64,000 nucleotides of DNA from Clostridium gasigenes. GTDB lineage: Bacteria; Bacillota; Clostridia; Clostridiales; Clostridiaceae. The stretch covers positions 1 to 64,000 of the forward strand of contig NZ_FNJM01000010.1 in assembly GCF_900104115.1 (NCBI RefSeq), in the 5' to 3' direction. The notes under the pieces were generated by a model. The model was not told the DNA's origin and did not search any database. It saw only the letters and a program-made list of their open reading frames with translations. Position numbers and translations under genes: made by a program. This document shows positions 41,994 to 51,897 of this stretch, piece by piece (the first letter of the stretch is position 1; the number at the start of each line of letters is the position of its first letter).

Positions 41994-43418
41994 ATGGAAA
42001 TTAAAATTACTTTAAATGATTTAAAATATAGATATGATGTATATCAAATGTTTAATATTTATTATCCACTTCATGAATTGAAATTTTTAGAGGATGGAGA
42101 ATACTTTGTAAATATAAATAAAGAAACAATAGATTTTAGATATAAAGATTTATATAGTGAAGTTAAAATTAGTGAAAACTTAAAAGAAGATATAAAAAAG
42201 TTGATTTTTTTAAGCTTAAGAAATATTACAGGGGATCAATACCCATGGGGAATACTTGTGGGGATAAGACCTTCTAAAATTGCACTTAAGTACTTAGAAG
42301 AGGGCAAAACAGAAGAAGAAATAGTAGATTTATTTAATAATAAACATTTAGCTTCAGAAGAAAAGGCAAAACTTTGCATTGAAGTTGCTAAAGCTGAAGA
42401 GCATTTTGTAAATAGAGATGAAAAGAGTATTGCAATTTATATTGGAATGGCATTTTGTCCAACAAGATGTTTTTATTGTTCATTTGCAGCTAACCCAATA
42501 GGGGGAAATAAAAAGCTAGTTAATCCATACTTAGAAGCTTTAATTTATGAAATTAAAGAAATTAAAAAATATGTATACGAGAGAAATCTTAAAATTGAAA
42601 GTGTTTATTTTGGAGGGGGAACTCCAACTGCTGTGAACAATGAAGAGTTCGAAAATCTTATGAATGAAATTTTTAATGCTTTTGTTAAGGATAGAAATCT
42701 TTTAGAATTTACAGTAGAATGTGGTAGACCAGATAGTATAAGTAGAGAAAAGCTTCTTTCTATGAAAAAGTATAACACTACGAGAATAAGCATTAACCCT
42801 CAAACAATGAAAGATGAAACATTATCTATGATAGGAAGAGGACATAATTCGCAAGATGTTATAGATAAGTTTAATTTAGCTAGGGAACTTGGATTTAATG
42901 ATATTAATATGGACATGATTATAGGATTACCAGGAGAAGGGTTAGAAGATGCGAAAAATACTGCAAGAGAACTTTTAAAACTAAAACCAGATAACCTAAC
43001 AGTTCATGGATTATCATTAAAGAGAGCGTCTATACTTTATGAAAACTTTATACTTAAAAAAGGACTTCAAATAAAACCACAAACAGAATTATCAGAAATG
43101 TATGAAGAAAGTAGAGACCTTGCTGAAAAATTAGGATTAAGCCCATATTATATGTATAGACAAAAAAATATGGTTGGAAATATGGAGAACTTAGGTTATT
43201 CTAAAAAGGGAAAAGAATGTGTTTATAATATTCAAATGATTGAAGATAAACAAACTATAATAGCTCTTGGTGCAGATGCTGTATCAAAGGTTGTCTTTCT
43301 AGATGAAAATAGAATAGAGAGATTCTCTAACATTAAAGATGTTAAGGGTTATACAAGTAGAATAAAAGAAATGGTAGAGGGGAAAAGGAAACTTTTGGAT
43401 ACTCTTTATCTTAAATAG
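41994..43418 (+). CDS. hemZ: HemZ-type coproporphyrinogen III oxidase-like radical SAM enzyme
   Basis: A 474-residue radical SAM protein. The cluster motif is C155-x3-C159-x2-C162 (CPTRCFYC), then YFGGGTPT, TVECGRPD, RISINPQTM and IIGLPGEG, all typical of HemN/HemZ. It has the roughly 140-residue N-terminal extension of HemZ. Proposed role: oxygen-independent coproporphyrinogen dehydrogenation, but clostridial HemZ activity is uncertain and no other haem genes are here. AAGGAG precedes the ATG; 9 bases from the MBL gene. Confidence 0.9.
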   Translation: MEIKITLNDLKYRYDVYQMFNIYYPLHELKFLEDGEYFVNINKETIDFRYKDLYSEVKISENLKEDIKKLIFLSLRNITGDQYPWGILVGIRPSKIALKYLEEGKTEEEIVDLFNNKHLASEEKAKLCIEVAKAEEHFVNRDEKSIAIYIGMAFCPTRCFYCSFAANPIGGNKKLVNPYLEALIYEIKEIKKYVYERNLKIESVYFGGGTPTAVNNEEFENLMNEIFNAFVKDRNLLEFTVECGRPDSISREKLLSMKKYNTTRISINPQTMKDETLSMIGRGHNSQDVIDKFNLARELGFNDINMDMIIGLPGEGLEDAKNTARELLKLKPDNLTVHGLSLKRASILYENFILKKGLQIKPQTELSEMYEESRDLAEKLGLSPYYMYRQKNMVGNMENLGYSKKGKECVYNIQMIEDKQTIIALGADAVSKVVFLDENRIERFSNIKDVKGYTSRIKEMVEGKRKLLDTLYLK

Positions 43419-43431
43419 GAGGAAATAAAAG

Positions 43432-44679
43432 ATGGAAATGCAAGCACCTAAGGGGACTAAAGATATGCTTCCAGAAGATGCTTATAAATGGCAGTATGTG
43501 GAGAGTATATTAAGAGATGTAGCTAAAAACTATGGAATAAGAGAAGTTAGAACTCCAATGTTTGAAAATACAGAATTATTTTCAAGAGGTGTTGGGGAAA
43601 CTAGTGATATAGTAACAAAGGAAATGTATACTTTTAATGATAAGGGTAATAGAAGTATTACACTTAAGCCTGAAGTAACAGCTCCAGTTGTTAGAGCTTT
43701 TGTAGAAAATAGATTGTTTAATGAAGCTCAACCAACTAAGTTATATTATATAAGTCCATGTTTTAGATATGAAAAGGCGCAAAGAGGTAGATTCAGACAG
43801 TTCCACCAATTTGGTGTAGAAGTATTCGGTTCAAAAGAACCTTCAATGGATGTTGAAGTAATATCTGTTGCAATGACTTCACTTAAAAAAATGGGGTTAA
43901 AGAGCTTAAGTTTAAATATAAATAACTTAGGTTGTGCAAACTGTAGACCAAATTTTAATGAAGCATTAAAGAAATATTTAGAAGATAATAAAGAATGTCT
44001 TTGTGGTTTATGCCAAACAAGACTTGAAAAAAATCCAATGAGAATTTTAGATTGTAAGGAAAAGAAATGTGGAGAAATTACAAAAAATGCTCCAATTATC
44101 TTAGATTATATGTGCGAAGAGTGTGATACTCATTTTACAGAAGTTAAAAAGTACTTAGAAGTTTTAGAAATTCCATACAAGGTAGATCCAAGTATAGTTA
44201 GAGGATTAGATTATTATACAAAAACTACATTTGAAATATTAAGTTCTGAATTCACAGTCTGTGGTGGAGGTAGATATGATAAACTTATTGAAGAAATAGG
44301 TGGACCTGATATGCCAGCTGTAGGATTTGGACTTGGACTTGAAAGATTATTATTAACTCTAGAAAAAGAAGGAATAGAAATTCCAAAGGAAAATATTTTT
44401 GACCTTTATATAGGGGCAAGAGGTGACAATGCTGAAATGGAAGGATTTAAACTTGCAAATAAGCTAAGAGCAGCTGGAATTAAATGTGAAACAAATCATA
44501 TGGGAAGAGCTGTAAAGGCACAAATGAAGTATGCTAATAAAATAGGAGCAGCTTTTACAACAATACTTGGTGATGATGAACTTCAAAATAAAACTATAAG
44601 ATTAAAGAGAATGTCTGATGGTGAACAATTTGAAGTAAGTTTAGAAAATATAGAAGAAATAGCAAATGTGCTAAAATAG
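43432..44679 (+). CDS. hisS: Histidyl-tRNA synthetase
   Basis: A 415-residue class II synthetase. Motif 1 is in [15 protein letters not shown], motif 2 [20 protein letters not shown] (about residues 106-125), the HisA signature [12 protein letters not shown] (about 261-272) and motif 3 GFGLGLERL. The C-terminal anticodon-binding domain is complete. An insertion with CLCGLC and CEECDT pairs suggests a zinc-binding loop, as in other clostridial HisRS. AGGAGG precedes the ATG; aspS follows after 16 bases. Confidence 0.97.
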   Translation: MEMQAPKGTKDMLPEDAYKWQYVESILRDVAKNYGIREVRTPMFENTELFSRGVGETSDIVTKEMYTFNDKGNRSITLKPEVTAPVVRAFVENRLFNEAQPTKLYYISPCFRYEKAQRGRFRQFHQFGVEVFGSKEPSMDVEVISVAMTSLKKMGLKSLSLNINNLGCANCRPNFNEALKKYLEDNKECLCGLCQTRLEKNPMRILDCKEKKCGEITKNAPIILDYMCEECDTHFTEVKKYLEVLEIPYKVDPSIVRGLDYYTKTTFEILSSEFTVCGGGRYDKLIEEIGGPDMPAVGFGLGLERLLLTLEKEGIEIPKENIFDLYIGARGDNAEMEGFKLANKLRAAGIKCETNHMGRAVKAQMKYANKIGAAFTTILGDDELQNKTIRLKRMSDGEQFEVSLENIEEIANVLK

Positions 44680-44695
44680 TTAGGAGGAAATTACA

Positions 44696-46483
44696 ATGGG
44701 AGAAGCTTTAGGTGGCTTAAGAAGAACCATGATGTGTGGTAAGCCAAGGGAAACTAATGTAGGAGAAAAAATTACATTAATGGGATGGGTTCAAAGAAAT
44801 AGAAGACTTGGGGGTCTTAATTTTATAGATCTTAGAGATATAACAGGGATAATGCAAGTTGTTTTTGGTGAAGAAATTAATAAAGAGGCCTTTGTAAAAG
44901 CACAAGCAGTTAGACCAGAATATTGTATAGCTGTTACTGGAGAAGTTGTAAAAAGACAAGATCCAAATACTAATATGGAAACTGGACTTGTTGAGATTAA
45001 ATGTGAAAGTATAAAAATACTTTCCGAATCAGAAACTCCACCAATATATATTAAGGAAAATTTAGATGCAGCTGAGAGTATAAGATTAAAGTATAGATAC
45101 TTAGATCTTAGAAGACCAGATATGCAAAATATATTTATGATAAGAAGCAAAACTTCAAAGGCTGTACGTGATTACTTGGATTTAAATGGATTCTTAGAAC
45201 TTGAAACTCCAATGTTAACTAAAAGTACTCCAGAAGGAGCTAGAGATTATTTAGTGCCTTCAAGAAACTATCCAGGAATGTTTTATGCACTTCCACAATC
45301 ACCACAAATATTTAAACAATTATTAATGGTATCAGGTTTTGATAAGTATTACCAAATTGTTAAATGTTTTAGAGATGAAGATTTAAGAGCAAATAGACAA
45401 CCAGAGTTTACTCAAATAGATTTAGAAATGAGTTTTGTAGAAGCTGATGATATTATGGCAGTAAATGAAGGCTTAGTTGCTCATGTATTTAAAGAAGTAA
45501 TAAATCATGAAATTAAACTTCCTATAAGAAGAATGACATTTAAAGATGCTATAGAAAAATACGGTAGTGACAAGCCAGATTTAAGATTTGGAATGGAAAT
45601 AACTAATCTTTCAGAAGAAGCTAAAGCTATTGATTTCAAAGTATTTAGTGATGCACTTTCAAATGGAGGGTCTGTAAGAGCTTTATGCTTAAAAGGCGGC
45701 GCTTCAATGGGAAGAAAAGATATAGATAGATTAGGTGAATTTGTTAAGACTTATAAAGCTAAAGGGTTAGCTTATATAATACTTAAAGACGATGAGATAA
45801 AATCACCAATAGCTAAGTTCTTAAAAGAAGAAGAAATGAATGCAATTATAGCTAAAATGGGAGCAGAAAAAGGGGATATTATCCTAATAGTTGCTGATAA
45901 AGATTCAGTAGTATTCCAAAGCTTAGGTGCATTAAGATTAGAATTATCTAAGAAATTTGAATTAGTTAAGGATAAATCAGAATTTAACTTCTGTTGGATT
46001 ACAGAATTTGCACAATTTGAATATAATGAAGAAGAAGGAAGATACCATGCAGCTCACCATCCATTCACAATGCCAATGGATGAAGATATGCACCTTCTTG
46101 AAAGCGATCCAGGTAGTGTTAGATCAAAAGCTTATGATCTTGTGTTAAATGGAGAAGAATTAGGTGGTGGATCTGTTAGAATTCATGAAGCTGATGTTCA
46201 AGAAAGAATGTTTAGAGCTTTAGGATTCACTACAGAAGAAGCTTATGAAAGATTTGGTTTCTTGCTTGAAGCATTTAAATTTGGGCCACCTCCACATGGT
46301 GGATTAGCATTTGGTTTAGATAGAATGGTAATGTTCTTAGCTGGAACAGAAAATATTAAAGATGTTATAGCATTCCCTAAAAACCAAAATGCGTACTGTA
46401 ACTTAAGTCAAGCACCGAATGTTGCAGATGCAAAACAAATAGAAGAACTTGGATTAATGATAAATACTACAAAAGAAGTATAA
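44696..46483 (+). CDS. aspS: Aspartyl-tRNA synthetase
   Basis: A 595-residue bacterial-type AspRS. The N-terminal OB anticodon domain (LMGWVQRNRRLGGLNFIDLRD), the class II core (motif 2 FRDEDLRANRQPEFTQID) and the GAD insertion domain are present, and motif 3 is FGLDRMVM near the C-terminus. TAGGAGG precedes the ATG. hisS-aspS is the conserved Firmicute pair. No T-box leader precedes the pair. The group may be discriminating or not; this cannot be decided by eye. Confidence 0.97.
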   Translation: MGEALGGLRRTMMCGKPRETNVGEKITLMGWVQRNRRLGGLNFIDLRDITGIMQVVFGEEINKEAFVKAQAVRPEYCIAVTGEVVKRQDPNTNMETGLVEIKCESIKILSESETPPIYIKENLDAAESIRLKYRYLDLRRPDMQNIFMIRSKTSKAVRDYLDLNGFLELETPMLTKSTPEGARDYLVPSRNYPGMFYALPQSPQIFKQLLMVSGFDKYYQIVKCFRDEDLRANRQPEFTQIDLEMSFVEADDIMAVNEGLVAHVFKEVINHEIKLPIRRMTFKDAIEKYGSDKPDLRFGMEITNLSEEAKAIDFKVFSDALSNGGSVRALCLKGGASMGRKDIDRLGEFVKTYKAKGLAYIILKDDEIKSPIAKFLKEEEMNAIIAKMGAEKGDIILIVADKDSVVFQSLGALRLELSKKFELVKDKSEFNFCWITEFAQFEYNEEEGRYHAAHHPFTMPMDEDMHLLESDPGSVRSKAYDLVLNGEELGGGSVRIHEADVQERMFRALGFTTEEAYERFGFLLEAFKFGPPPHGGLAFGLDRMVMFLAGTENIKDVIAFPKNQNAYCNLSQAPNVADAKQIEELGLMINTTKEV

Positions 46484-46530
46484 GATATATTAATTTGATA
46501 GTCTGTTATTTTATTTCAAGAGTCTAAATA

Positions 46531-46604
46531 GAACCCTCAAATTTTCTTATGAAATATCCTCTTAGAAGGGATACTTTACAAGAAAATGTAGAGGGTTCTT
46601 TTTT
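46531..46604 (+). terminator. aspS terminator
   Basis: A long rod: GAACCCTC (46531-46538) with GAGGGTTC (46591-46598), an inner ATTTTCTT/AAGAAAAT pair and TATCC/GGGATA near the tip, then eight Ts. Confidence 0.9.
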
Positions 46605-46613
46605 AGGCATTGT

Positions 46614-46656
46614 AAAATAAATAATAGACCAAGGATACTGGTCTATTATTTATTTT
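46614..46656. terminator. Bidirectional terminator / palindrome
   Basis: A perfect 18-bp inverted repeat (46614-46631, 46639-46656) with a 7-base loop; core AATAATAGACCA / TGGTCTATTATT. Serves the minus-strand PHP gene and belongs to the dispersed palindrome family. Confidence 0.85.
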
Positions 46657-46672
46657 ATTATGTGTTAGTGAC

Positions 46673-47401
46673 TTATATCTCTAAATCAAGTGCTTTCCAT
46701 TTACTATGTAATTGAGCTAGTAGTTTAGATGGGTCGTTCATTATAAGTTCTTCTGGCATTTCTATTTCTCTTAGCATTTTTATAGCATTATCAAAAACAC
46801 CAATAGTAGTACAAAAATGGGAATCAGAACTTAAAATTATTTTAACTCCATATTTTTTACATAATAGTGCGATATTTTTACATATAATATCACTACCTTT
46901 TCTCGAGTTACCAAGTAAAGAACTATTATTTATTTCAATCATAACATCTTTATCTTTAGCCTTTTTCAGAATTTTGTCAAAGTCTAATTCATAAGATGGA
47001 TTTCCAATATGTCCTAAAATTTGAATGCTGCTATATCTGTCTAAAACATTTAGAACAGCATTTGTGTTTTCTTCTTTAGTTTTAGGTTTAAAGCATACCT
47101 CATGTAGAGATGCTATAAGGTAATCTAAAGATGGATGATCACCTATATCTAAGTCACCTTCAACTGAGAGTATATTAGATTCGCAACCTCTTAGTATAAT
47201 AACATTATTTATAACTCTAGGTAATACTCTTAAGTTATGAAAGTACCAAGTATGTGGGGCTCCAGGCATAGTAGGTCCATGATCTGATACTCCAAGTATT
47301 TTCATACCTTTTTCAGAGCATTGTTTAACATTTTCAATTAAAGTGCTATATGCATGACCACTGACTATGGTATGTGTATGCAAGTCTGATAAATAATTCA
47401 T
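46673..47401 (-). CDS. PHP domain phosphatase/hydrolase (YcdX-like)
   Basis: A 242-residue PHP-fold metal hydrolase. On the minus strand AAGGAGAT precedes ATG 47401; the frame extends upstream to an ATG at 47506 with a hydrophobic stretch, but no SD site supports it. Metal motifs: SDLHTHT (start), GVSDHGP (about residues 32-38), the RGCESN segment, SLHEVCF, LGHIGNP and SSDSHF (about 197-202). YcdX-like members are trinuclear zinc phosphatases of unknown substrate. Confidence 0.88.
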   Translation of the reverse strand: MNYLSDLHTHTIVSGHAYSTLIENVKQCSEKGMKILGVSDHGPTMPGAPHTWYFHNLRVLPRVINNVIILRGCESNILSVEGDLDIGDHPSLDYLIASLHEVCFKPKTKEENTNAVLNVLDRYSSIQILGHIGNPSYELDFDKILKKAKDKDVMIEINNSSLLGNSRKGSDIICKNIALLCKKYGVKIILSSDSHFCTTIGVFDNAIKMLREIEMPEELIMNDPSKLLAQLHSKWKALDLEI

Positions 47402-47716
47402 TTTAACATCTCCTTCGTATATATTATTTGTACTGTATATAAATATAGCATAACTTAAAATATATAACAAAAGGATAAATAAGATTGTGTAAGGTAGCTT
47501 CAACAAAATAACAGCTTAAAGTACCATATATATTGATTAGTCTATTTTTTTGAAGATGACTAAAATTATGATATAATAGAATTTGAATAGGTAAAGACTA
47601 TAAAATAATTGAATAAATATAATCTTATAGTATAAGAACATATGTTTAAGTCTATAATTTAAATATGATAAAGTAAGAAGAAATTTTATTTAGTAGAACA
47701 ATTAGGGGTGGAAAAT
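47402..47716 (+). other. Divergent intergenic region with recQ promoter
   Basis: 315 bases. TTGAAG (47550-47555) and TATAAT (47572-47577), 16 bases apart, form a promoter about 140 bases before recQ. The -35 overlaps the hairpin TAGTC ... GACTA with TTTTTTTGAAGATGAC (47538-47562), a member of the dispersed palindrome family. No coding is supported. Confidence 0.55.
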
Positions 47717-50155
47717 TTGATTGATAAAGGATTAGAAATTTTAGAAAAATATTACGGATATAAAAGTTTTAGAAAAGGTCAAGATGAAATAATAGAAAAT
47801 ATATTAAAAGGAAAAGATGTTTTGGCAATTATGCCAACTGGTGGAGGTAAATCAGTTTGTTATCAAGTTCCAGCGATGCTTTTAGAAGGGGTTACATTAG
47901 TAGTTTCTCCTTTAATATCGCTTATGAAGGACCAAGTTGATGCTATAAAAGCAATGGGGATTAATGGTACCTATATTAATAGCTCTTTAAGTACTGTTGA
48001 GTTTAATAGCGTTTTAGATGGAGTTAAACAAAATAAATATAAAATTATTTATATTGCTCCAGAAAGATTAGATTCTAATGAATTTATTAATGCGGTAACA
48101 CAAGGAAATATAAGTCAAATTGCAATAGATGAAGCCCATTGTGTATCTCAATGGGGACATGATTTTAGGTCAAGTTACAGAAGAATTGCAGGGTTTATAA
48201 ATAAATTAGAAGTAAGACCAATAGTAACTGCATTTACAGCAACAGCAACAGAAGAAGTTAAAGTTGATATAGTAAAACAATTAGCACTTCAAAATCCACA
48301 AGTGTTTTTGACAGGATTTGATAGAGAAAATCTTTCAATTAATATAAATAAAACAGGAAATAAAAGAAATTATCTTGTAAAGTATGTAGAAGATAATAAA
48401 GAACAATCGGGTATAATATATGCATCTACAAGAAAAGAAGTAGACTCTGTTTATGAAATTTTAAAAGAGAGGGGCAATGCTGTAGGAAAATATCATGCAG
48501 GGCTATCCGATGAAATTAGAAGAAGAAATCAAGAGGATTTCACACATGATAGATTAAATATTATGGTTGCAACAAATGCCTTTGGTATGGGAATAGATAA
48601 ATCCAATATAAGATATGTAATTCACTATAATATGCCACAAAACATAGAAGGATACTATCAAGAAATAGGTAGAGCAGGTAGAGATGGAGAAAAAAGTGAG
48701 TGTATTTTGCTTTTCGCTCCAGGGGATATCCATACACATAAATACTTAATTGAAATTGGTACAGAAAATGAAGATAGAAAAAATAATCAATATAGAAAGC
48801 TTCAACAAATAGTAGATTTAGTTTATAGTAATGGATGTTATAGAAACTATATTCTTAGCTATTTTGGAGATGTTCGTGAAAAACCATGTAATAATTGTAG
48901 TAATTGTTTAAATGAAGGTGAATTAATAGATAAAACAGTAGATGCTCAAAAAGTACTTGCTTGCATTTATAGAATGAAAAGAAGTTTTGGAGCAACAATG
49001 GTAATTGATGTTTTAAGAGGTTCTAAAAATAAAAAAGTAACTCAATTTAAATTTGATGAATTATCAACTCATGGGATTATGAAGGATTATTCAAATGAAA
49101 GCCTTAAAGAATTTATAAATACGTTAATTTCTCATGGATATGTTGATTCTTTAGAAGGAACATATCCAATATTAAAATTAAATAATAAATCTATGAAAGT
49201 GTTAAAAAGCGAAGAAAGTGTACAATTTAAAGAATTTAAAATTGAAAGAACAATTAGTGATGTTAATGGATTATTTGATATACTAAGAGAATTAAGACTA
49301 GAAATTTCAAAAGAAAGTGGAATACCTCCATATATGATATTTGGAGATGGAACTATTCGTGAAATGAGTATTAAATTCCCAATATCTAAATCTGAAATGC
49401 TAGATATATCAGGAGTTGGAGAAAACAAATATGAAAAATATGGAGATAGATTTAGTGAAGTTATTAGTAGCTATGTAGAAGATAATAAAATAAAGGTTGA
49501 AAGAACTTTCGTAGAAGAAGAAAAAGAAGTTGTTAATATTCCTTTTGAAGTTTCTACTGATGATGAATTGTTATGTAGATTAATGGAAGTAAGAAAAGAA
49601 TGTGCAAAAAAAGAAAAAACGCTACCTCAATTAATAATATCTAAAAATACATTAAAAGAAATAAGTGGAAGATATCCATTAACTCTAGACAACTTAAAGG
49701 ATATTGGCGGAGTTGGAAAGAAGAAAATAGATTCTTATGGTAAAAGTCTAATTTCAGAAGTCCAAGGTTATGTAGTAGAAAAAAATATAGATACAAAATG
49801 GATAGAGAAAAAGAGAAGAAAATTAATAATAGATGGTGAAAATAGAACAAATCAAGAAATAGCTATAGATATGATAAAATCTGGAAATGATTTAGATAAT
49901 ATAGTTGAAGAAATAGAACTTTCTCTTTCAACTATACTTGGCTATGTTACAGATTATATAAAGGAAAGTGGAGATGTAAAATTTAATTTGAATTTAGATG
50001 AACTATATAACGAAAGTGATTTTGAAGTGATTTTAAAAGCTTGTGAAAAACATGGATATGATAAAGTAAGCATAATAAAAAAAGAAGTTCCAGATGGGAT
50101 AAAGTATGAAGCTATAAGAGCAGTAATACTTAAGGAATACTTTAAAGTTTCATAA
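47717..50155 (+). CDS. recQ: RecQ-family DNA helicase with two HRDC domains and C-terminal HTH
   Basis: An 812-residue ATP-dependent 3'-5' helicase. The start is probably TTG 47717, since AGGGGTGG lies about 5 bases upstream and GTG 47708 falls inside it. Walker A MPTGGGKS, DEAH box AIDEAHCVSQWGHDFR, motif V-VI ATNAFGMGIDKSNIRYVIHY and QEIGRAGRDG, the zinc part CNNCSNCLN, an RQC region, then two HRDC domains (ISGVGENKYEKYGDRF and IGGVGKKKIDSYGKSL) and a C-terminal helix-turn-helix (NRTNQEIAIDMIKSG, about residues 715-805). E. coli RecQ is about 610 residues with one HRDC. Confidence 0.93.
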   Translation: MIDKGLEILEKYYGYKSFRKGQDEIIENILKGKDVLAIMPTGGGKSVCYQVPAMLLEGVTLVVSPLISLMKDQVDAIKAMGINGTYINSSLSTVEFNSVLDGVKQNKYKIIYIAPERLDSNEFINAVTQGNISQIAIDEAHCVSQWGHDFRSSYRRIAGFINKLEVRPIVTAFTATATEEVKVDIVKQLALQNPQVFLTGFDRENLSININKTGNKRNYLVKYVEDNKEQSGIIYASTRKEVDSVYEILKERGNAVGKYHAGLSDEIRRRNQEDFTHDRLNIMVATNAFGMGIDKSNIRYVIHYNMPQNIEGYYQEIGRAGRDGEKSECILLFAPGDIHTHKYLIEIGTENEDRKNNQYRKLQQIVDLVYSNGCYRNYILSYFGDVREKPCNNCSNCLNEGELIDKTVDAQKVLACIYRMKRSFGATMVIDVLRGSKNKKVTQFKFDELSTHGIMKDYSNESLKEFINTLISHGYVDSLEGTYPILKLNNKSMKVLKSEESVQFKEFKIERTISDVNGLFDILRELRLEISKESGIPPYMIFGDGTIREMSIKFPISKSEMLDISGVGENKYEKYGDRFSEVISSYVEDNKIKVERTFVEEEKEVVNIPFEVSTDDELLCRLMEVRKECAKKEKTLPQLIISKNTLKEISGRYPLTLDNLKDIGGVGKKKIDSYGKSLISEVQGYVVEKNIDTKWIEKKRRKLIIDGENRTNQEIAIDMIKSGNDLDNIVEEIELSLSTILGYVTDYIKESGDVKFNLNLDELYNESDFEVILKACEKHGYDKVSIIKKEVPDGIKYEAIRAVILKEYFKVS

Positions 50156-50297
50156 AAAAAATTAAAGCATTAAAAAAAATATATTTTAAGAATGCTAAAT
50201 TAATCAGTATGTAGAATAAATATTTTTTAAAATGATATGTAATAAAACTCAGTTAATTGCACAACATATATAGATAATACTTTATGAGGTGAAGATA

Positions 50298-51476
50298 ATG
50301 GGATATATTAATTTTAAAGAAGAGAGATCAGCAGCATACGAAGAACTAAAAAAAAGAAAAGAAAATAATGAAAATATCTTTAGAGAAATGGCAAAGGATA
50401 GAAACTTAGATAAAAATTTTAAACCAGATAATAAGTTTAGTTATAAGACTTTTAATAAAGAATTTTTTGGAGATAAAAAAGATAAAAGTGAAGATGAATT
50501 TCAGTTAATTGAGAACATAGATATATTATGTGGAAAATTTTTAGAATGTAATTTTAGTAATATTAGATTTAAAGATTGTAAATTTATTGGATGTTATTTT
50601 GAAAAATGTAACTTCAAGGGTGGTGGAGTCACGTTTGATAATTGTATTTTTGTAAAATCAGATACAAATAAAGTTCCATCTTTAAACATAGATGATAATT
50701 TTTCTTGTTCATTTAATAAGTGTAATATATATAGTAAATTTATAGGATGCAATTTAATATATAGTATTTTCGAAGAGTGTACCCTTACTAATACTAATTT
50801 TGAAGATAGTGATTTAAGTAATGCAATATTTATAAAAAATCAGTGGAAAAAAATAGCGATTAAAGATTCTAATTTAAAAGGAATAAAGGTAGTGAAAACA
50901 TATATCGAAGACTTAGATTTTAGAGATATATTAAAAAGTAAATTAGATGAAAAAAGCTTCTTTGATAAAATAGAGGTGAGAAAAAAAACAAGAGATGAGT
51001 ACGAAGGTTTATATATGGTTTATGAAACTTTAGCAGATAAGTTTAAAGAAAATACTTTGAGTAATAACTTTGGAGAATATTACTATCTTTGTAATATTGA
51101 AAAGAGAAAAACTTTAAGACCACTGCCTAAAGCACAATCAATAGTATCCTGGGCAACTTGTGGTTATGGAGAGCGTCCTGAATTTACATTTATATCAGGA
51201 ATAATTATTATTTTAATATTTTCAATAATATATTTATTTTCAGGAATTATTGTAGAGGAAGAGGTTATTCAGTACACATTTAGAGAAATTCCAAGTATTA
51301 CATTAAGACATTTAAATGAAGCTATGAATTTAAGTTTTGGAATTTTTGGAGGAGTTGGATGGAACAGTTCAGAATTAACAGGGCTTAGTTACATAATAGA
51401 GAATGTACAGATTATAATTAGTGTTATATTAATAGGGTTAGGAATAGGTACATTAACTAGAAAAATAGTTAGATAA
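50298..51476 (+). CDS. Pentapeptide-repeat protein with channel-like membrane end
   Basis: A 392-residue protein. GAGGTG lies 6 bases before ATG 50298; GTG 50289 falls inside it. Residues about 60-215 contain pentapeptide-like repeats (CNFSNIRFKDCKFIGCYFEK, TNFEDSDLSNAIFI), a right-handed helix fold. A charged helical part follows. The C-terminus has two membrane helices (about 297-318 and 365-387) flanking MNLSFGIFGGVGWNS, arranged like a two-helix ion channel pore but without a TVGYG filter. Some relatives are annotated as ion-channel-like. No function is proven. Confidence 0.82.
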   Translation: MGYINFKEERSAAYEELKKRKENNENIFREMAKDRNLDKNFKPDNKFSYKTFNKEFFGDKKDKSEDEFQLIENIDILCGKFLECNFSNIRFKDCKFIGCYFEKCNFKGGGVTFDNCIFVKSDTNKVPSLNIDDNFSCSFNKCNIYSKFIGCNLIYSIFEECTLTNTNFEDSDLSNAIFIKNQWKKIAIKDSNLKGIKVVKTYIEDLDFRDILKSKLDEKSFFDKIEVRKKTRDEYEGLYMVYETLADKFKENTLSNNFGEYYYLCNIEKRKTLRPLPKAQSIVSWATCGYGERPEFTFISGIIIILIFSIIYLFSGIIVEEEVIQYTFREIPSITLRHLNEAMNLSFGIFGGVGWNSSELTGLSYIIENVQIIISVILIGLGIGTLTRKIVR

Positions 51477-51520
51477 GATATAAATTTTGTATAATAAGTA
51501 CGTTAATGGGAGAGGTAAAA

Positions 51521-51793
51521 ATGAATGATGATAATGAAAAATTAAGAAAAGACATTCTTAATAGGCTTAATAGAATAGAAGGTCAAGTTAAGGGTATTCA
51601 CGGGATGATAGAGAAAAATGTCTGTAGTGGAGATGTATTAGTGCAAATTTCAGCAATTAGATCTGCTATAAATAAAGTTGGTGGACTTGTAATAGAAAAC
51701 TATGCTAATAATTGTTTAGGTATAGAAGAAGATACTCAGCAACAAGAAAATTTAAAAAAATTAATAAAGACAATAAATACTTTTGTTAAGTAG
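51521..51793 (+). CDS. CsoR/FrmR-family metal or sulfur-sensing repressor
   Basis: A 90-residue all-helical repressor (DUF156) with RLNRIEGQVKGIHGMIE. ATG 51521 follows GAGAGG; an in-frame ATG at 51506 overlaps it. Cu(I)-sensing CsoR uses Cys-His-Cys; here the matching residues are Cys35, Tyr61 and Cys65, so the middle His is missing. Two cysteines without His is closer to persulfide-sensing CstR. No copper or sulfur genes are adjacent, so the target is elsewhere. Confidence 0.87.
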   Translation: MNDDNEKLRKDILNRLNRIEGQVKGIHGMIEKNVCSGDVLVQISAIRSAINKVGGLVIENYANNCLGIEEDTQQQENLKKLIKTINTFVK

Positions 51794-51851
51794 TATAAAA
51801 GATAGTAACAAATCGAAATAAACTATAATTGTTATTTCATTGCTCTAATAT

Positions 51852-51886
51852 GAAAACCTTAAGGTAGACTTTACCTTAAGGTTTTC
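51852..51886. terminator. Bidirectional terminator
   Basis: Perfect 15-bp arms (51852-51866, 51872-51886) beginning GAAAACCTTAAGG, loop GACTT, with Ts on one side and As on the other. Serves csoR-like and the convergent thrE genes. Confidence 0.92.
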
Positions 51887-51897
51887 ATTTTAAGATA

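Noticed and set aside
44791..45150. Antisense frame within aspS
   Set aside because: Opposite a conserved synthetase domain; no start context and no recognisable protein.
47402..47506. N-terminal membrane extension of the PHP protein
   Set aside because: The frame is open to an ATG at 47506 and encodes a hydrophobic stretch, but the AAGGAGAT directly before ATG 47401 and the family start at SDLHTHT make the shorter protein far more likely.
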